A stretch of DNA of 64,000 bases from Emergencia sp. 1XD21-10 (GCF_009936045.1 NZ_QWEQ01000003.1:1-64000), one strand, 5' to 3'. Shown: positions 1-9,394, numbered from the stretch's first letter. Notes: a model not told the origin generated them from the sequence alone. Made by a program: numbers and translations.

Positions 1-462
1 AATATACAATCATAGATGAAGCTTCCAGACAGCGCTTCCTCTACCCATATAAAGAACAGAGTTCTTATTCTACCGTTAATTTCATAAAGCGCGCTATCCA
101 ATTCTTTGGATATACGCCCAAAATGATTCAAACGGATAATGGCGCTGAATTTACTTATCCAAAAGACTACAAAAAACTACATCCGATGGATAAACTCTGT
201 GATGAACTTGGCATTACCCACAAACTGATTCGTCCACGCACACCAAGACACAATGGCAAAGTGGAACGCAGCCATCGACTGAATCAGGAGCGATTCTACA
301 ATTACCTGCATTTTCTACTCCTATGAAGATTTAAAAGTGCAGATGCTCCGCTATCTAAAACGTTACAACAACACCCCTAAACCAGTCCTTGGGTGGGCTA
401 CACCTTTGGAGAAAAGGTCATCTTTGGAATTGCATTCTTATGATACCATATCGTCAAATTAA
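1..462 (+). pseudogene. IS481-type transposase fragment, frameshifted and cut by the window edge
   Basis: An rve-type integrase core is open from base 3. It shows the three catalytic positions of a DDE transposase: the D in IIDEAS, the D in QTDNGAEF and the E in GKVERSHR. Near base 310 the frame ends early (NYLHFLLL, stop), but dropping one T from the run of four at about 310-313 restores FYSYEDLKVQMLRYLKRYNN and continues to a stop at 460-462. The copy is therefore a +1 frameshift pseudogene or carries a homopolymer error. Its N-terminal part lies outside the window. The RPRTPRHNGKVERSH motif is typical of the IS481 group within the broad IS3/IS481 superfamily. Confidence 0.8.
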
Positions 463-465
463 TGC

Positions 466-1741
466 TCTCTTTTGGGTGTCATATCATTGACAAACCAACA
501 GTCAAAAGAACTGCTATGCACAATTGCAGAAAAAATCCAATTCATTGATGAAACCTGCGTCGTACACATTACTATGCAGCAAAGAATTCACCAGTGCCCA
601 GAATGCAGTACCCATACCTCAAAAGTACATGGCTACAGAATCCAGCGGGTCAAACATATCCCTATCGGTAATCCCCCCGTCATTCTCAGCATTCGTAAAA
701 GACGTCATGTTTGCCCCTGCTGCGGTAAAAAGTTCTTTGAAACAATTCCATTCCTTCCCAAATATCAAAGAACCTCCAACGCATTATGGGCAATGGCACT
801 TTTCGAATTATCAAAAACCGCTTCGATGAAATCTATTGTAGAAAGACTTAACGTCTCCGCTTCAACCACTGCACGTATTTTGGACAAAGTGAATTACCCT
901 TGTACCACCCTGCCATCTGTAATTTCCATCGATGAATTCAAAGGCAACACCGGCGGCAGAAAATTCCAGTGCATCCTAACCAATCCCAAAGAGAAGAAAG
1001 TGCTGGATATCCTTCCAAACAGAAAAGGCGATACCTTGTACCAGTACTTTTCGAAGTTTCCAGATCGAAACAACATAAAATACGTTGTCATGGATTTAAG
1101 CACACTCTTTAGAAGTCTGGCAAAAACCGCATTTCCAAAAGCAGAAATCGTTGCCGACCGATTCCATGCCCTAAGACTTGCCATTTACGCATTAGAACAA
1201 GTTCGCAAAGAAGCCCAAAAGAACTTTCATACAAAACGAAGGAGATACTTCAAACACGCCAGAACACTTCTCATCAAACACAAAGAAAAGCTGGATTCAG
1301 AAGAACTCGAACAAGTAGCGAATATGCTCTCACTATCTAAGGAACTGGCACAGGCATACCATTTAAAAGAACTAGCATACGAACTATTTGCTTCCCTTGA
1401 TGTGTATACCGCCAAGAAAAAGCTACTTGCCTTTAAAATGGCTGTACAGGTTGCAAACCTTGCCCCATTCAATAAAGTTGCTTCTACCTACACACAATGG
1501 GAGAAAGAAATACTAAATGCCTTTGATGTACCATTCTCCAACGGATATACCGAAGGCTGCAACAATCGAATCAAAGTCACCAAGAGAGTCGCTTATGGCA
1601 TGAGAAACTACGAAAGATTTAAGAAAAGAATTCTACATACTATGGTTCAATATTAAACCAAAAGAGACAGCTTTATCACTGCCTCCTCAGTCACTTAAAT
1701 TTTTTTAGTTTGCGTTCCACCTCAACATTTGACATAGAACC
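466..1741. mobile_element. ISL3-type insertion sequence, left end uncertain
   Basis: The element carries the ISL3 transposase. The ten bases TCTCTTTTGG at 466-475 recur inverted at 1658-1667, closely flanking the coding region. A likely outer right end is at 1725-1741 (CATTTGACATAGAACC), which resembles the ...TTTGACxxAGAxCC termini known for ISL3 elements. I cannot find its inverted partner on the left, where the IS481 fragment ends only ten bases before the transposase start. The left terminus may be lost, so this may be a recombined remnant rather than an intact element. Confidence 0.5.
472..1656 (+). CDS. ISL3-family transposase
   Basis: A 394-residue transposase. The N-terminal zinc-ribbon-like part has paired CPxC motifs (CPECSTHTSK about residue 42, VCPCCGKKF about residue 80), followed by an HTH-like region (VERLNVSASTTARIL) and a DDE_Tnp_ISL3 core (SIDEFKGNTGGRKFQ; YVVMDLSTLF; IVADRFHALRL). 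The C-terminal NGYTEGCNNRIKVTKRVAYGMRNYERFKKRI is the conserved end of this family. The frame opens with TTG at 472; a second TTG at 487 is equally possible and no ATG is near. Length is typical of the family, so the enzyme could be active, although the left end of the element is not evident. Confidence 0.9.
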   Translation: MGVISLTNQQSKELLCTIAEKIQFIDETCVVHITMQQRIHQCPECSTHTSKVHGYRIQRVKHIPIGNPPVILSIRKRRHVCPCCGKKFFETIPFLPKYQRTSNALWAMALFELSKTASMKSIVERLNVSASTTARILDKVNYPCTTLPSVISIDEFKGNTGGRKFQCILTNPKEKKVLDILPNRKGDTLYQYFSKFPDRNNIKYVVMDLSTLFRSLAKTAFPKAEIVADRFHALRLAIYALEQVRKEAQKNFHTKRRRYFKHARTLLIKHKEKLDSEELEQVANMLSLSKELAQAYHLKELAYELFASLDVYTAKKKLLAFKMAVQVANLAPFNKVASTYTQWEKEILNAFDVPFSNGYTEGCNNRIKVTKRVAYGMRNYERFKKRILHTMVQY

Positions 1742-1743
1742 TC

Positions 1744-1801
1744 AAAACCGCAAACCGGAAGACTCAGGAATTTCTGAGACCTTCTGATCTGCGGTTTTTT
1801 C
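1744..1801. terminator. Bidirectional rho-independent terminator
   Basis: AAAACCGCA (1744-1752) pairs with TGCGGTTTT (1790-1798), with an inner CTCAG/CTGAG stem. A T-run follows on both strands. It closes the minus-strand polyamine operon and shields it from the insertion sequence. Confidence 0.8.
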
Positions 1802-1821
1802 TAAGGCGCAGGGAGGAAATC

Positions 1822-3657
1822 CTACGACTTAAATTTCTTCCAGTATTTGGTGAACAAATCGTCCGCTTCTGCGCCAAGATTTCTAAGAGACTCACACTGT
1901 TTCAGCACTATTTCATCCGGAAACAGGATATCCATCTTGACCGAATCACCCTTAACACTATCTATAACACTGATATTTGGAATTGAGTATGTCAAATAAT
2001 CGAAGTTTATCATCGCCGTTTCCTTTTCCAGCATAAAATTGATCCAGGCGTGGGCACTATCCCGATTTTTCGCAGCTTTCGGAATCGCCCAGGCATCGGT
2101 AAAATACTCACTGCCTTCTTTTGGAACGACATAAGCTAAATTTTCTTTTTCTTCGCGACAATACAAAACTTCACCATTCCAGATGACTGCAATATCCGCA
2201 GATCCGCCGAGAATCATATCCCTCGCCGAATCATTGGCATATTTGTATACCAGAGATTTTTGCTCTGTCAGATAAGCTGCTGCTTCAGAAAGTTCCGCCT
2301 CGCTGACAGTATTTAACGAATATCCCTTTGCTTTCAACGCAATTCCCATAGTGTCACGCATACTATCAGGCATAACAATTCTGCCCGCATATTCCGTCTT
2401 CCAAAGATCATTCCAGGAAGTGATCTCTCCCTCAGGAATTTTATCCGTATCGTATAAAATTCCCAGCGTGCCCCATGTATGAGGAACCGCATATTTATTT
2501 CCCGAATCGAAAGACTCCGCAAGCTGCAGATATTTTTTCTCCAAATTAGAGATATTTGGAATCGAAGAATAATCTACTTCTGCAAGCAAATCCTCGCTGA
2601 TAAGTTTTTCAATCATATAATCGGAAACACAAATCACATCGTAATTAACCGAACCATTTTTTATGACAGGATACATTTCCTCTGCTGTGTCAAAAGTGTC
2701 CATGACCACAGATATCCCTGTTTCCTGTTCAAATTCTTTAATGAGCGCAGGATCAATATAATCTCCAAAAGCATAGACATGGACTTCCTTTCCGGTGTTG
2801 CCTCCTGTGGAACCGCTGAGATAAAGAGTTCCGCAAAGCAAACAAATCACCAGCGCTGTCAGCACTGCCATAATACGCTTTTTCGTCTTTCCGCCTGCCT
2901 TGGCCGACGCAACATTGGAAGTAGTCAAAACCAGCAGCACGGTAACAAAAATAACTGTAGACAGTGCAAAAAGTGTCGGTCTGATTCCTACTTTCACCTG
3001 GCTATAAACCAAAGTCGAAATCGTATTAATGCCAGCGCCTCTTGTAAAGTGTGTAATTACAAAATCATCTACAGACATGGTGAACGCCAGCAGAAATCCG
3101 CTGACAATGCCCGGTCTAATATCAGGAAGAACGACTTTATAAAACGCATAAAGCGGCGTTGCTCCAAGATCCAGTGCAGCTTCATAAGTATTTCCAGAAA
3201 TCTGTTTAAATTTTGGCATCACCGACAGAATCACATAAGGAATGCTGAAAGTGATATGCGCAAGCAGTACTGTACCCCAGCTCAGTGAAATACCGAAGGC
3301 AATAAATGCCATCATCAGAGAAATACCTGTAACAATATCTGCATTGAGCAGAGGAATATTGTTCAGCGCCATGATTACATTTTCTGAGCGCTTTTTCATC
3401 GCCATAATCCCGATACATGCAGCAGTCCCGATGAGGGTTGCTATGGCGGCAGCTGCCAGCGCAATCGTGAATGTGTTCCAGATTGCTTCCATAATCATGG
3501 TATTTGACAGCATTTCCTTGTACCATTTCAAAGAAAAGCCCGTCCACAGAGACATAGACTTGCTCTCGTTGAAGGAAAAAAACATCAGGATCAGAATTGG
3601 CAGATACAAAAACAGCAGAACGAGGATCAGATAAATGCTTTTTCCAAGTTTTTTCAT
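1822..3657 (-). CDS. potCD: Fused polyamine ABC permease and substrate-binding protein (PotC-PotD)
   Basis: A 611-residue fusion. Residues 1 to about 255 are a PotC-type inner-membrane permease with about six membrane segments and the EAA loop (YEAALDLGATPLYAFYKVVLP). A further hydrophobic segment (about 262-285) replaces a signal peptide, and residues about 290-611 are a PotD-type spermidine/putrescine-binding protein (VYAFGDYIDPALIKEFEQET; VPHTWGTLGILYD; ADIAVIWNGE). The binding domain is thus tethered to the outer face of the permease, in place of the usual free lipoprotein. Its ATG overlaps the potB stop as ATGA, so the two are translationally coupled. With potA and potB it completes a polyamine importer. 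Fusions of this kind are known in some Firmicutes. Confidence 0.93.
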   Translation of the reverse strand: MKKLGKSIYLILVLLFLYLPILILMFFSFNESKSMSLWTGFSLKWYKEMLSNTMIMEAIWNTFTIALAAAAIATLIGTAACIGIMAMKKRSENVIMALNNIPLLNADIVTGISLMMAFIAFGISLSWGTVLLAHITFSIPYVILSVMPKFKQISGNTYEAALDLGATPLYAFYKVVLPDIRPGIVSGFLLAFTMSVDDFVITHFTRGAGINTISTLVYSQVKVGIRPTLFALSTVIFVTVLLVLTTSNVASAKAGGKTKKRIMAVLTALVICLLCGTLYLSGSTGGNTGKEVHVYAFGDYIDPALIKEFEQETGISVVMDTFDTAEEMYPVIKNGSVNYDVICVSDYMIEKLISEDLLAEVDYSSIPNISNLEKKYLQLAESFDSGNKYAVPHTWGTLGILYDTDKIPEGEITSWNDLWKTEYAGRIVMPDSMRDTMGIALKAKGYSLNTVSEAELSEAAAYLTEQKSLVYKYANDSARDMILGGSADIAVIWNGEVLYCREEKENLAYVVPKEGSEYFTDAWAIPKAAKNRDSAHAWINFMLEKETAMINFDYLTYSIPNISVIDSVKGDSVKMDILFPDEIVLKQCESLRNLGAEADDLFTKYWKKFKS

Positions 3658-4466
3658 ATCAGCGTCCCCTCCCCATTTTTGTCTAATTTAGAGAGCGCTG
3701 CCATGCTGATAACAATAAATACCATCATGACAAGAGACAGGCCCGAGCCCAGATTCCAGTTGGAACTTGTCGTAAATTCCTGCTCGATGATATTTCCAAT
3801 CAGATTGATTTTCCCTCCGCCCAGCATGTTGGAGATTACAAAAGTGGTCAGGGACGGTACAAACACCATGGTAACACCGCTGGCAATACCCGGAATGCTG
3901 AGAGGCAGCAGGATATCTGTCAGTACCTTCCGCTTGGTCGCTCCAAGATCGTAAGCAGCTTCTATAATATGATCATCTATCTTCATCAGTGTATTATAGA
4001 TCGGCAGTACCATAAAAGGCAGAAAATCATAAACCATTCCCAGTACAATTGCTGCCGGTGTATTGATCAGCGCAAGAGGCGGCAGATGTAAAAGTCCCAG
4101 CAGACCGTTGATCAATCCGCCCTTTTCCAGAATTACCTGCCACGCCATCGTTCGTAGTAAAAAGTTCATCCACATCGGCAAGATAAAAATGAACACCATA
4201 AAGCCCTGCCGTCCAAGCTTGCTCCCCTTTAAAATCAGCGCCAGCGGAAAAGCGATCACAAAGCAAATCACAGTACTGATTAATGACAGCAAAAGAGACA
4301 GTAAAAGCGCCTGCGCATGCTCTGCGCTCAGCATTGCAATCAAATTAGCAAAAGTAAATGTGCCGCTTCTGTCTGTAAAACCATAATAAGCAACAACTGC
4401 CAAAGGAATCACAGTACCGCAGATAATCCACAAGAGAAATGGCGCTGCAAAACTTTTTTTAGACAT
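3654..4466 (-). CDS. potB: Polyamine ABC transporter permease PotB
   Basis: A 270-residue integral membrane protein with about six hydrophobic segments and the permease EAA motif ([21 protein letters not shown], about residues 166-186). It forms the transmembrane pore with the permease half of the downstream potCD fusion. It overlaps potA by 8 bp and potCD by 4 bp, indicating one transcript. Both the family and the pairing with PotA and PotD domains point to spermidine/putrescine import. Confidence 0.93.
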   Translation of the reverse strand: MSKKSFAAPFLLWIICGTVIPLAVVAYYGFTDRSGTFTFANLIAMLSAEHAQALLLSLLLSLISTVICFVIAFPLALILKGSKLGRQGFMVFIFILPMWMNFLLRTMAWQVILEKGGLINGLLGLLHLPPLALINTPAAIVLGMVYDFLPFMVLPIYNTLMKIDDHIIEAAYDLGATKRKVLTDILLPLSIPGIASGVTMVFVPSLTTFVISNMLGGGKINLIGNIIEQEFTTSSNWNLGSGLSLVMMVFIVISMAALSKLDKNGEGTLI

Positions 4467-5532
4467 CGATTTCTATCGCCTCCTCTTCCTTGGACTGTGG
4501 TTTATGCATAATTTGAATATTTTCCGGAATCACATCCAGACTAACCTTAGTTCCTACCGGATAGCTGGTGGTATTCTGTGCAAGCCAGGTGAATCCGCCT
4601 GCTTCAATTTCCATTTCATAGTGTACACCAATGAATACATTGTGAGTCACTTCACCATCTAGCCTGCCTGCACCCGGTTTTCCAATAATCAGATCCTCCG
4701 GTCTGATTACAACATCGACTGGCTTATTTCTGCCAAAGCCGTCGTCAATACAAGGAAATACTGTACCACAGATCTTCACATAAAAATCTTCCATCATTGT
4801 GCCATCAATAATATTGCTGTCACCGATAAAATCTGCAACGAAAGCATTTTCCGGCTCGTTGTAAATCTCTTCCGGCGTACCCATCTGCTGAATATATCCA
4901 CCGTTCATTACCACTACTTTATCGCTCATAGTCAGGGCTTCCTCCTGATCGTGAGTAACGTAAATAAAGGTGATGCCAAGTTCATTCTTCAGGCGAATCA
5001 ACTCATACTGCATATCCTGGCGCAATTTCAAATCCAATGCTCCCAAAGGTTCATCAAGCAAAAGCACCTTCGGTTCATTGACAATAGCTCTTGCCATAGC
5101 AATTCTCTGCTGCTGACCGCCGGAAAGCTGATCGATTTTTCGTTTCTCATAGCCGTCCAGATTGACAAGTTTCAGCGCATATTCAACTTTATCTTTAATA
5201 TACGATTCGCTCTTCCCGCTAATCTTAAGGCCAAAGGCGATATTCTGTCCCACATTCATATGTGGAAAAAGCGCGTACTTCTGAAATACAGTATTCAGAT
5301 GGCGCTGATTCGGCGGCACATCGGTAATATCCTTTCCTTCAAAGAACACCTGCCCTGCATCAGGCTTTTCAAAACCGCCTACAATACGAAGCGTTGTAGT
5401 CTTTCCACATCCAGAAGGTCCCAACAGTGTGATAAACTCGTTCTCATTTACCGTTAAATTGAAGTCATCCAGCACCTGTGTATCTTCAAAAGACTTGTAA
5501 ATATGCTTTAATTCGATGAGTGATGATGTCAT
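4459..5532 (-). CDS. potA: Polyamine ABC transporter ATP-binding protein PotA
   Basis: A 357-residue ATPase with Walker A (GPSGCGKTT, about residues 38-46), Q-loop, signature LSGGQQQR, Walker B (VLLLDEP) and switch His (YVTHDQEEA), followed by a C-terminal TOBE-type domain ([14 protein letters not shown] onward) typical of PotA/MalK-like ATPases. The ATG follows GAAAGGAAC. It lies 21 bp downstream of the XRE-cupin gene and upstream of potB. It powers polyamine uptake. Confidence 0.95.
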   Translation of the reverse strand: MTSSLIELKHIYKSFEDTQVLDDFNLTVNENEFITLLGPSGCGKTTTLRIVGGFEKPDAGQVFFEGKDITDVPPNQRHLNTVFQKYALFPHMNVGQNIAFGLKISGKSESYIKDKVEYALKLVNLDGYEKRKIDQLSGGQQQRIAMARAIVNEPKVLLLDEPLGALDLKLRQDMQYELIRLKNELGITFIYVTHDQEEALTMSDKVVVMNGGYIQQMGTPEEIYNEPENAFVADFIGDSNIIDGTMMEDFYVKICGTVFPCIDDGFGRNKPVDVVIRPEDLIIGKPGAGRLDGEVTHNVFIGVHYEMEIEAGGFTWLAQNTTSYPVGTKVSLDVIPENIQIMHKPQSKEEEAIEIDV

Positions 5533-5553
5533 TTAAGTTCCTTTCTTTACATC

Positions 5554-6087
5554 TTAAAAGCTTGGCGGCGAGCTTACCCATATCAGTTCTGCGCCTGCTT
5601 TCGATGAAATATAATGTTTTCTTGCTGGTGTATAATAAAATGAATCGCCGGCCTTTGCCTGATGGATTTTCTTTCCTATATGAATGGTAATCTCACCTTT
5701 CAGTACAAATCCAAACTCTTCTCCCTCGTGCGGATTGTCAGGATATGTCTGGCCGCCCGCCTCAAGGCTCAGGCGAATAGGCTCCATAACGTTCTTTTGC
5801 GCACTTGGAATAATCCACTCTATTTTATTCTTTAATTCAAGGTCTATTTTCTCAAAATAATCTTCATCTGCAAATACAATCTGTTCATCGCTGTCCTCTG
5901 CAAAAAACTCTGAAACAGATACTCCCAGGCACTGCAATATGTCTGAAAGTGTTGCAATAGATGGAGATGTCAAATCTCGTTCCAGCTGAGAAATGAAGCC
6001 CTTAGAAAGCTCCGCCCTGTCAGCTAGTTCCTCCTGAGTCAGTCCATTGACAATGCGCAGGGCTTTAATCTTGGAACCAATCTCCAT
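5554..6087 (-). CDS. XRE-family regulator with C-terminal cupin domain
   Basis: A 177-residue protein with an N-terminal helix-turn-helix (LTQEELADRAELSKGFISQLERD, about residues 16-38) and a C-terminal cupin (NPHEGEEFGFVLKGE; GDSFYYTPARKHY). The arrangement matches PuuR-like regulators, which often sit first in polyamine operons, as here. The cupin probably senses a small ligand; polyamine is the obvious guess from context but is not shown. Two overlapping dyads in its promoter are candidate binding sites for autoregulation. Confidence 0.9.
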   Translation of the reverse strand: MEIGSKIKALRIVNGLTQEELADRAELSKGFISQLERDLTSPSIATLSDILQCLGVSVSEFFAEDSDEQIVFADEDYFEKIDLELKNKIEWIIPSAQKNVMEPIRLSLEAGGQTYPDNPHEGEEFGFVLKGEITIHIGKKIHQAKAGDSFYYTPARKHYISSKAGAELIWVSSPPSF

Positions 6088-6117
6088 ATTCCTACTCCCT
6101 TACTGTGTCACAAACAT

Positions 6118-6144
6118 TAAACTTCAAGTTTAGTATTTCTAAAC
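6118..6144 (-). promoter_or_regulatory. Candidate operator of the XRE-cupin regulator
   Basis: Two overlapping inverted repeats lie between the promoter and the regulator start: TAAACTT-C-AAGTTTA (6118-6132) and GTTTAG-tattt-CTAAAC (6128-6144). Both arms are perfect. The position, downstream of the -10 box, suits a repressor. Confidence 0.6.
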
Positions 6145-6158
6145 TGTAGTGCAAGATT

Positions 6159-6186
6159 ATTATACTCGTTTTTGATAACATGTCAA
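6159..6186 (-). promoter_or_regulatory. Promoter of the polyamine operon
   Basis: On the minus strand TTGACA (6186-6181) is followed after 16 bp by TATAAT (6164-6159), both matching the sigma-A consensus. Confidence 0.75.
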
Positions 6187-6285
6187 TAGGTGATTTAACT
6201 TTTACAAATTTTTTGTCAAAAAAAATAAATCGGATTTCAAAACAATTTGCATTGTCTGGTATTCCGATCTATTTCTTATATTTAC

Positions 6286-6798
6286 TTACAGCTCCTCATC
6301 ACCTAGCCTGTTTCGGATATAATCCTGTACATCATCTCTGGAAATTCCCAGCGCTGCTGCGAACTCTCCGAAAAGAAGGTCTTCTGCACGTTTCATAAAT
6401 TTTTTGTCAATCTGCCCAAGGTGGCGATTCTGAGCAAGTGCATCCAGCTTTTTTTGATGTATGGACTTGGTCAGTTTAAGCAAGTCTATACATTTATGGC
6501 TGTCAATGACTGACTGATAATACTTCGTAAGCTGTTGCATGCTACTGTTTTTGTAAATTTCCGTGTGAATCTGCGGAATATTGTCAATCAGATCTTTCGC
6601 TTCATCTTCGGAGATTACCGCACGCATAAACACTTTCTGATTATCTACTGGTGCATAAATGACGCCGCTTTGATAAAGAGGCTCCAGCACATAATACAGC
6701 CTGTCCTCATCTCCACCGGCAAAATCCGACTTACGAATATCCGATACTTTGCAAACGCCTGTCGTGCCATACATAATCAGGTCATCAATGTTATACAT
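6286..6798 (-). CDS. CarD-family transcriptional regulator
   Basis: A 170-residue protein with an N-terminal CarD/TRCF RNA-polymerase-interacting domain (DLIMYGTTGVCKVSDI, then YYVLEPLYQSGVIYAPVDN) and a helical C-terminal part (KRAEDLLFGEFAAALGISRDD). Members bind the RNA polymerase beta subunit and stabilise open promoter complexes. The ATG follows AGGAGATG. It appears to be a single-gene unit; a TATAAT box at 6852-6847 is preceded by a weak -35. Confidence 0.9.
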   Translation of the reverse strand: MYNIDDLIMYGTTGVCKVSDIRKSDFAGGDEDRLYYVLEPLYQSGVIYAPVDNQKVFMRAVISEDEAKDLIDNIPQIHTEIYKNSSMQQLTKYYQSVIDSHKCIDLLKLTKSIHQKKLDALAQNRHLGQIDKKFMKRAEDLLFGEFAAALGISRDDVQDYIRNRLGDEEL

Positions 6799-6925
6799 TT
6801 CGGCTCACATCTCCTTTCTTCTTCCATTATTTCTATCTCATTTATTATTATAACACGTTTTTGAAAGAAAATGTAAGTTTTTTGTATACAATTCCAAAAT
6901 ATTTTTATCATATCATTTTTTGCAC

Positions 6926-6960
6926 GCAAAAGGGAACGACGATAAATGCGTCTGTTCCCT
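6926..6960 (-). terminator. Rho-independent terminator of the CobW gene pair
   Basis: AGGGAACgACG (6931-6941) pairs with the inverted copy ending at 6960 with one bulged base. On the minus strand it is followed by TTTTG. It lies just 3' of the gene ending at 6975. Confidence 0.7.
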
Positions 6961-6974
6961 AAATTCTTGTCAGT

Positions 6975-7916
6975 TTAAAATTGTGCTACTTCAGGATCGG
7001 CTTCTTCTGTCTCTTCCACTTTTGTGCAGTAGAGCACAGGTCCCACCTCACCATAAGTTTCATCTTCTTCTACTTTCACTTTAGCTATAATCGTTACCCA
7101 GCCGCCGTGTTCCAGCAAATTTGCTGCATTTTCCCATCTACATACAAGTCCTGCAAACTGAATATCCTCTACACAGCATGTCATCACATGACGACCAAAG
7201 ACAAATTTGTCGTCCGGCATACCGCCGCCAAGAACGCTGCGACCCTTTACAGTAATCACCTTGCCGTCATACTTGTCCTGCTCCTCGTTGATATCTCTGT
7301 ACCACTCCGCATAGGCATTGTCTGCAATCTCAATCAGCGGCGCATTGAGGTCAAAAGGCAGAGGATCCGGAATCTGGTCCAGTTCCACATCGTCTTTATC
7401 ATATTCATAAAGAATCTGGCTCTTTCGGTTAACTCCGCGAACAATTTTATGAAATTCCATCTTGTCAAAGCCTTTTTCGCAGCGGTTGAACACAACCATC
7501 TCAGCGCTTTTCAGTTTATCAAAGACCAGCTGCCGCATATTCTGATTATACACAGAAAAAGTCTGCGCATCTGCAAAAAACATTTCCTGATAGGTAATCC
7601 ACTCCTTCGGCATATTTCTGTAGATCGTGTCCAAACTCCACATGCCGTTATACTCGATGATTACCCGTTCGACCTTATGCTTTTTCTGCAAAGCGCTAAG
7701 CGTCTCTTCCGTTAAATCTTCTTCCTCTTCAACCCGTTCAATAAACACGTTGGTTCCGAAAAACTTGACCGGATGATATTCTTCCTCACCCTCTTCACAC
7801 AGAAGCAGCAAGGTTCTTTCTCCGGCATTGAAGTCATCGCCCTCCAGCGCCTCCTGAATAAACGTGGTTTTACCGCTTTCTAAAAATCCGGTAAACAAAT
7901 ATACTGGTATTTCCAT
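6975..7916 (-). CDS. CobW/G3E-type GTPase with DUF1980-like C-terminal domain
   Basis: A 313-residue protein. The N-terminal half is a G3E P-loop GTPase (YLFTGFLESGKTTFIQEAL, Walker A at about residues 9-17) resembling CobW metallochaperones. The C-terminal part (FGRHVMTCCVEDIQFAGLVC ... WVTIIAKVKVEED) resembles the C-terminal domain of DUF1980/YcgQ membrane proteins, including the TCC motif. It starts 14 bp downstream of a second CobW-type gene, so the two are probably cotranscribed. The family moves zinc, nickel or cobalt ions between proteins; the substrate here is unknown. Confidence 0.8.
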   Translation of the reverse strand: MEIPVYLFTGFLESGKTTFIQEALEGDDFNAGERTLLLLCEEGEEEYHPVKFFGTNVFIERVEEEEDLTEETLSALQKKHKVERVIIEYNGMWSLDTIYRNMPKEWITYQEMFFADAQTFSVYNQNMRQLVFDKLKSAEMVVFNRCEKGFDKMEFHKIVRGVNRKSQILYEYDKDDVELDQIPDPLPFDLNAPLIEIADNAYAEWYRDINEEQDKYDGKVITVKGRSVLGGGMPDDKFVFGRHVMTCCVEDIQFAGLVCRWENAANLLEHGGWVTIIAKVKVEEDETYGEVGPVLYCTKVEETEEADPEVAQF

Positions 7917-7930
7917 ATGCTACTACCTCT

Positions 7931-9001
7931 TTACAGTCCAAACAACTCTTTAATGCTGTCCTCTTCGATGCCTGCACCAATGACACACAGCATACCTGTT
8001 ACTGCCGCAGTGCCATATCTAACATCAGGTTCACCCGGCACATAGTCAAAATGTAACCACTTACCGTCTTCTCCCTCTACAATTCCTTTCGCACGAAGCA
8101 CCTGTCCATACATTGCAAAATTTGTCAAAGCGCTCAGCGCTTCTTCAATCTGCTCTTTTGTAAACTTATGAGATGTTTCCAGTCCAAAACTCTGGAATAC
8201 TTCATCGGCGTGGTGATGATGGTGGTCATGATGATGTTCATGTTCGTGACAGCCGCAGTCACAATCTTCATCGTGGTGATGATGGTCATGATGTTCATGC
8301 TCGTGTGCGTGGTCGTGGCAGCCGCAATCCTCATCGTGATGATGATGACCATGGTCGTGATGTTCATGCGCTTCTTTCTCAAGAGTTGCCAGCTGCGCTG
8401 CCAGTGTATTCTTCTGCTCGATCGTTTCCAGAAGCTGCTGTCCTGTAAGCTCTTCCCAGTCTGTTGTTACTACAGGCGCTTTCTCGTTATATTTACGAAC
8501 AAGCGCTACACAGTCGTCCAGTTTCTTCTGCGCAAGCCCCGCCGTATGGCTGAGAATAACTGCTGCCGCATGTTCAATCTGATTATTATAAAACTCCCCA
8601 AAGTTCTGCATGTACATCTTCGCCTTCTTTGCGTCCACAACCGCAACCGCAGCATTTAAGCACAATGCTTCGTTATGCAGATTTGTCACAGCAGTTATCA
8701 CATCGCTAAGTTTTCCTACACCGGACGGCTCGATGAGAATTCTGTCAGGCGCAAACTCTGCCAGTACCTTTTCTAGTGCCTTTCCAAAATCACCAACGAG
8801 GCTGCAGCAGATACAGCCAGAAGTCATCTCATTAATTTCAATTCCTGCATCTTTGAGAAATCCGCCGTCAATCCCGATTTCTCCAAATTCATTTTCGATG
8901 AGAACTACTTTCTCATTCTGATACGCTTCTTCAATGAGTTTCTTAATTAGCGTTGTCTTTCCGGCACCTAAAAATCCGGAAAAAATATCTACCTTTGTCA
9001 T
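7931..9001 (-). CDS. CobW/G3E-type GTPase with His-rich metal-binding loop
   Basis: A 356-residue G3E GTPase with Walker A (SGFLGAGKTTLIKKL, about residues 8-22), the metal-binding CxCC motif (SGCICCSLVG, about 61-70) and a CobW C-terminal domain. Between them, residues about 208-268 form a loop of alternating His, Asp, Glu and Cys with repeated DEDC/CGCH blocks, a likely zinc or nickel reservoir. The reading frame is not in doubt, since the domains on both sides match the family. Its placement next to another CobW gene suggests a pair working on the same metal. Confidence 0.9.
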   Translation of the reverse strand: MTKVDIFSGFLGAGKTTLIKKLIEEAYQNEKVVLIENEFGEIGIDGGFLKDAGIEINEMTSGCICCSLVGDFGKALEKVLAEFAPDRILIEPSGVGKLSDVITAVTNLHNEALCLNAAVAVVDAKKAKMYMQNFGEFYNNQIEHAAAVILSHTAGLAQKKLDDCVALVRKYNEKAPVVTTDWEELTGQQLLETIEQKNTLAAQLATLEKEAHEHHDHGHHHHDEDCGCHDHAHEHEHHDHHHHDEDCDCGCHEHEHHHDHHHHHADEVFQSFGLETSHKFTKEQIEEALSALTNFAMYGQVLRAKGIVEGEDGKWLHFDYVPGEPDVRYGTAAVTGMLCVIGAGIEEDSIKELFGL

Positions 9002-9082
9002 ATTATCATCTCTCTCCTGTAAAGTTCTACTTTATAGTATACCACAAATTCCCATAATTCTCACCGGAAATATAGAAATTTT

Positions 9083-9394
9083 CTATTCTGCGTCATAATA
9101 CGCTTTGACTCTGCTTTCTACAAGTGCCATAACCTGATCCCAGCCGCCGATACAGATCCAGTCCTGCGCAAGATGTACCTTTACTACCTCATAAAGCCAT
9201 GTCTTATAGTGTTCTATCGCCGCCTCAAAGTTCAGCCCCTGTTTCTGCAGCTGCTTAACATCAAAGGCAGCAAACTCTACTGTAATTTTACAGCGCTGCC
9301 GCGGCACTTCTTTTAACCCCTTTGGAAAGTCCAGCACTGCTACATCTACACTATTAAAAAAGGGAGGGTCCATCCTCAGCTGAATTTCTTTCAT
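9083..9394 (-). CDS. Hypothetical protein, about 103 residues
   Basis: I do not recognise the family. The frame is open to 9418, but the ATG at 9394 (MKEIQLRMDPP) has a good AGGAGA site six bases upstream, while the upstream start would overlap lrgB. The protein is soluble, aromatic-rich at its C-terminus (HLAQDWICIGGWDQVMALV) and has no signal peptide. It follows lrgB closely, so it is probably the last gene of that operon. Confidence 0.65.
   Translation of the reverse strand: MKEIQLRMDPPFFNSVDVAVLDFPKGLKEVPRQRCKITVEFAAFDVKQLQKQGLNFEAAIEHYKTWLYEVVKVHLAQDWICIGGWDQVMALVESRVKAYYDAE

Noticed and set aside
8134-8659. Open frames antisense to or overlapping the His-rich part of the CobW gene
   Set aside because: They arise from the repetitive CAT/CAC codons of the real gene; their products are low-complexity and resemble no family.
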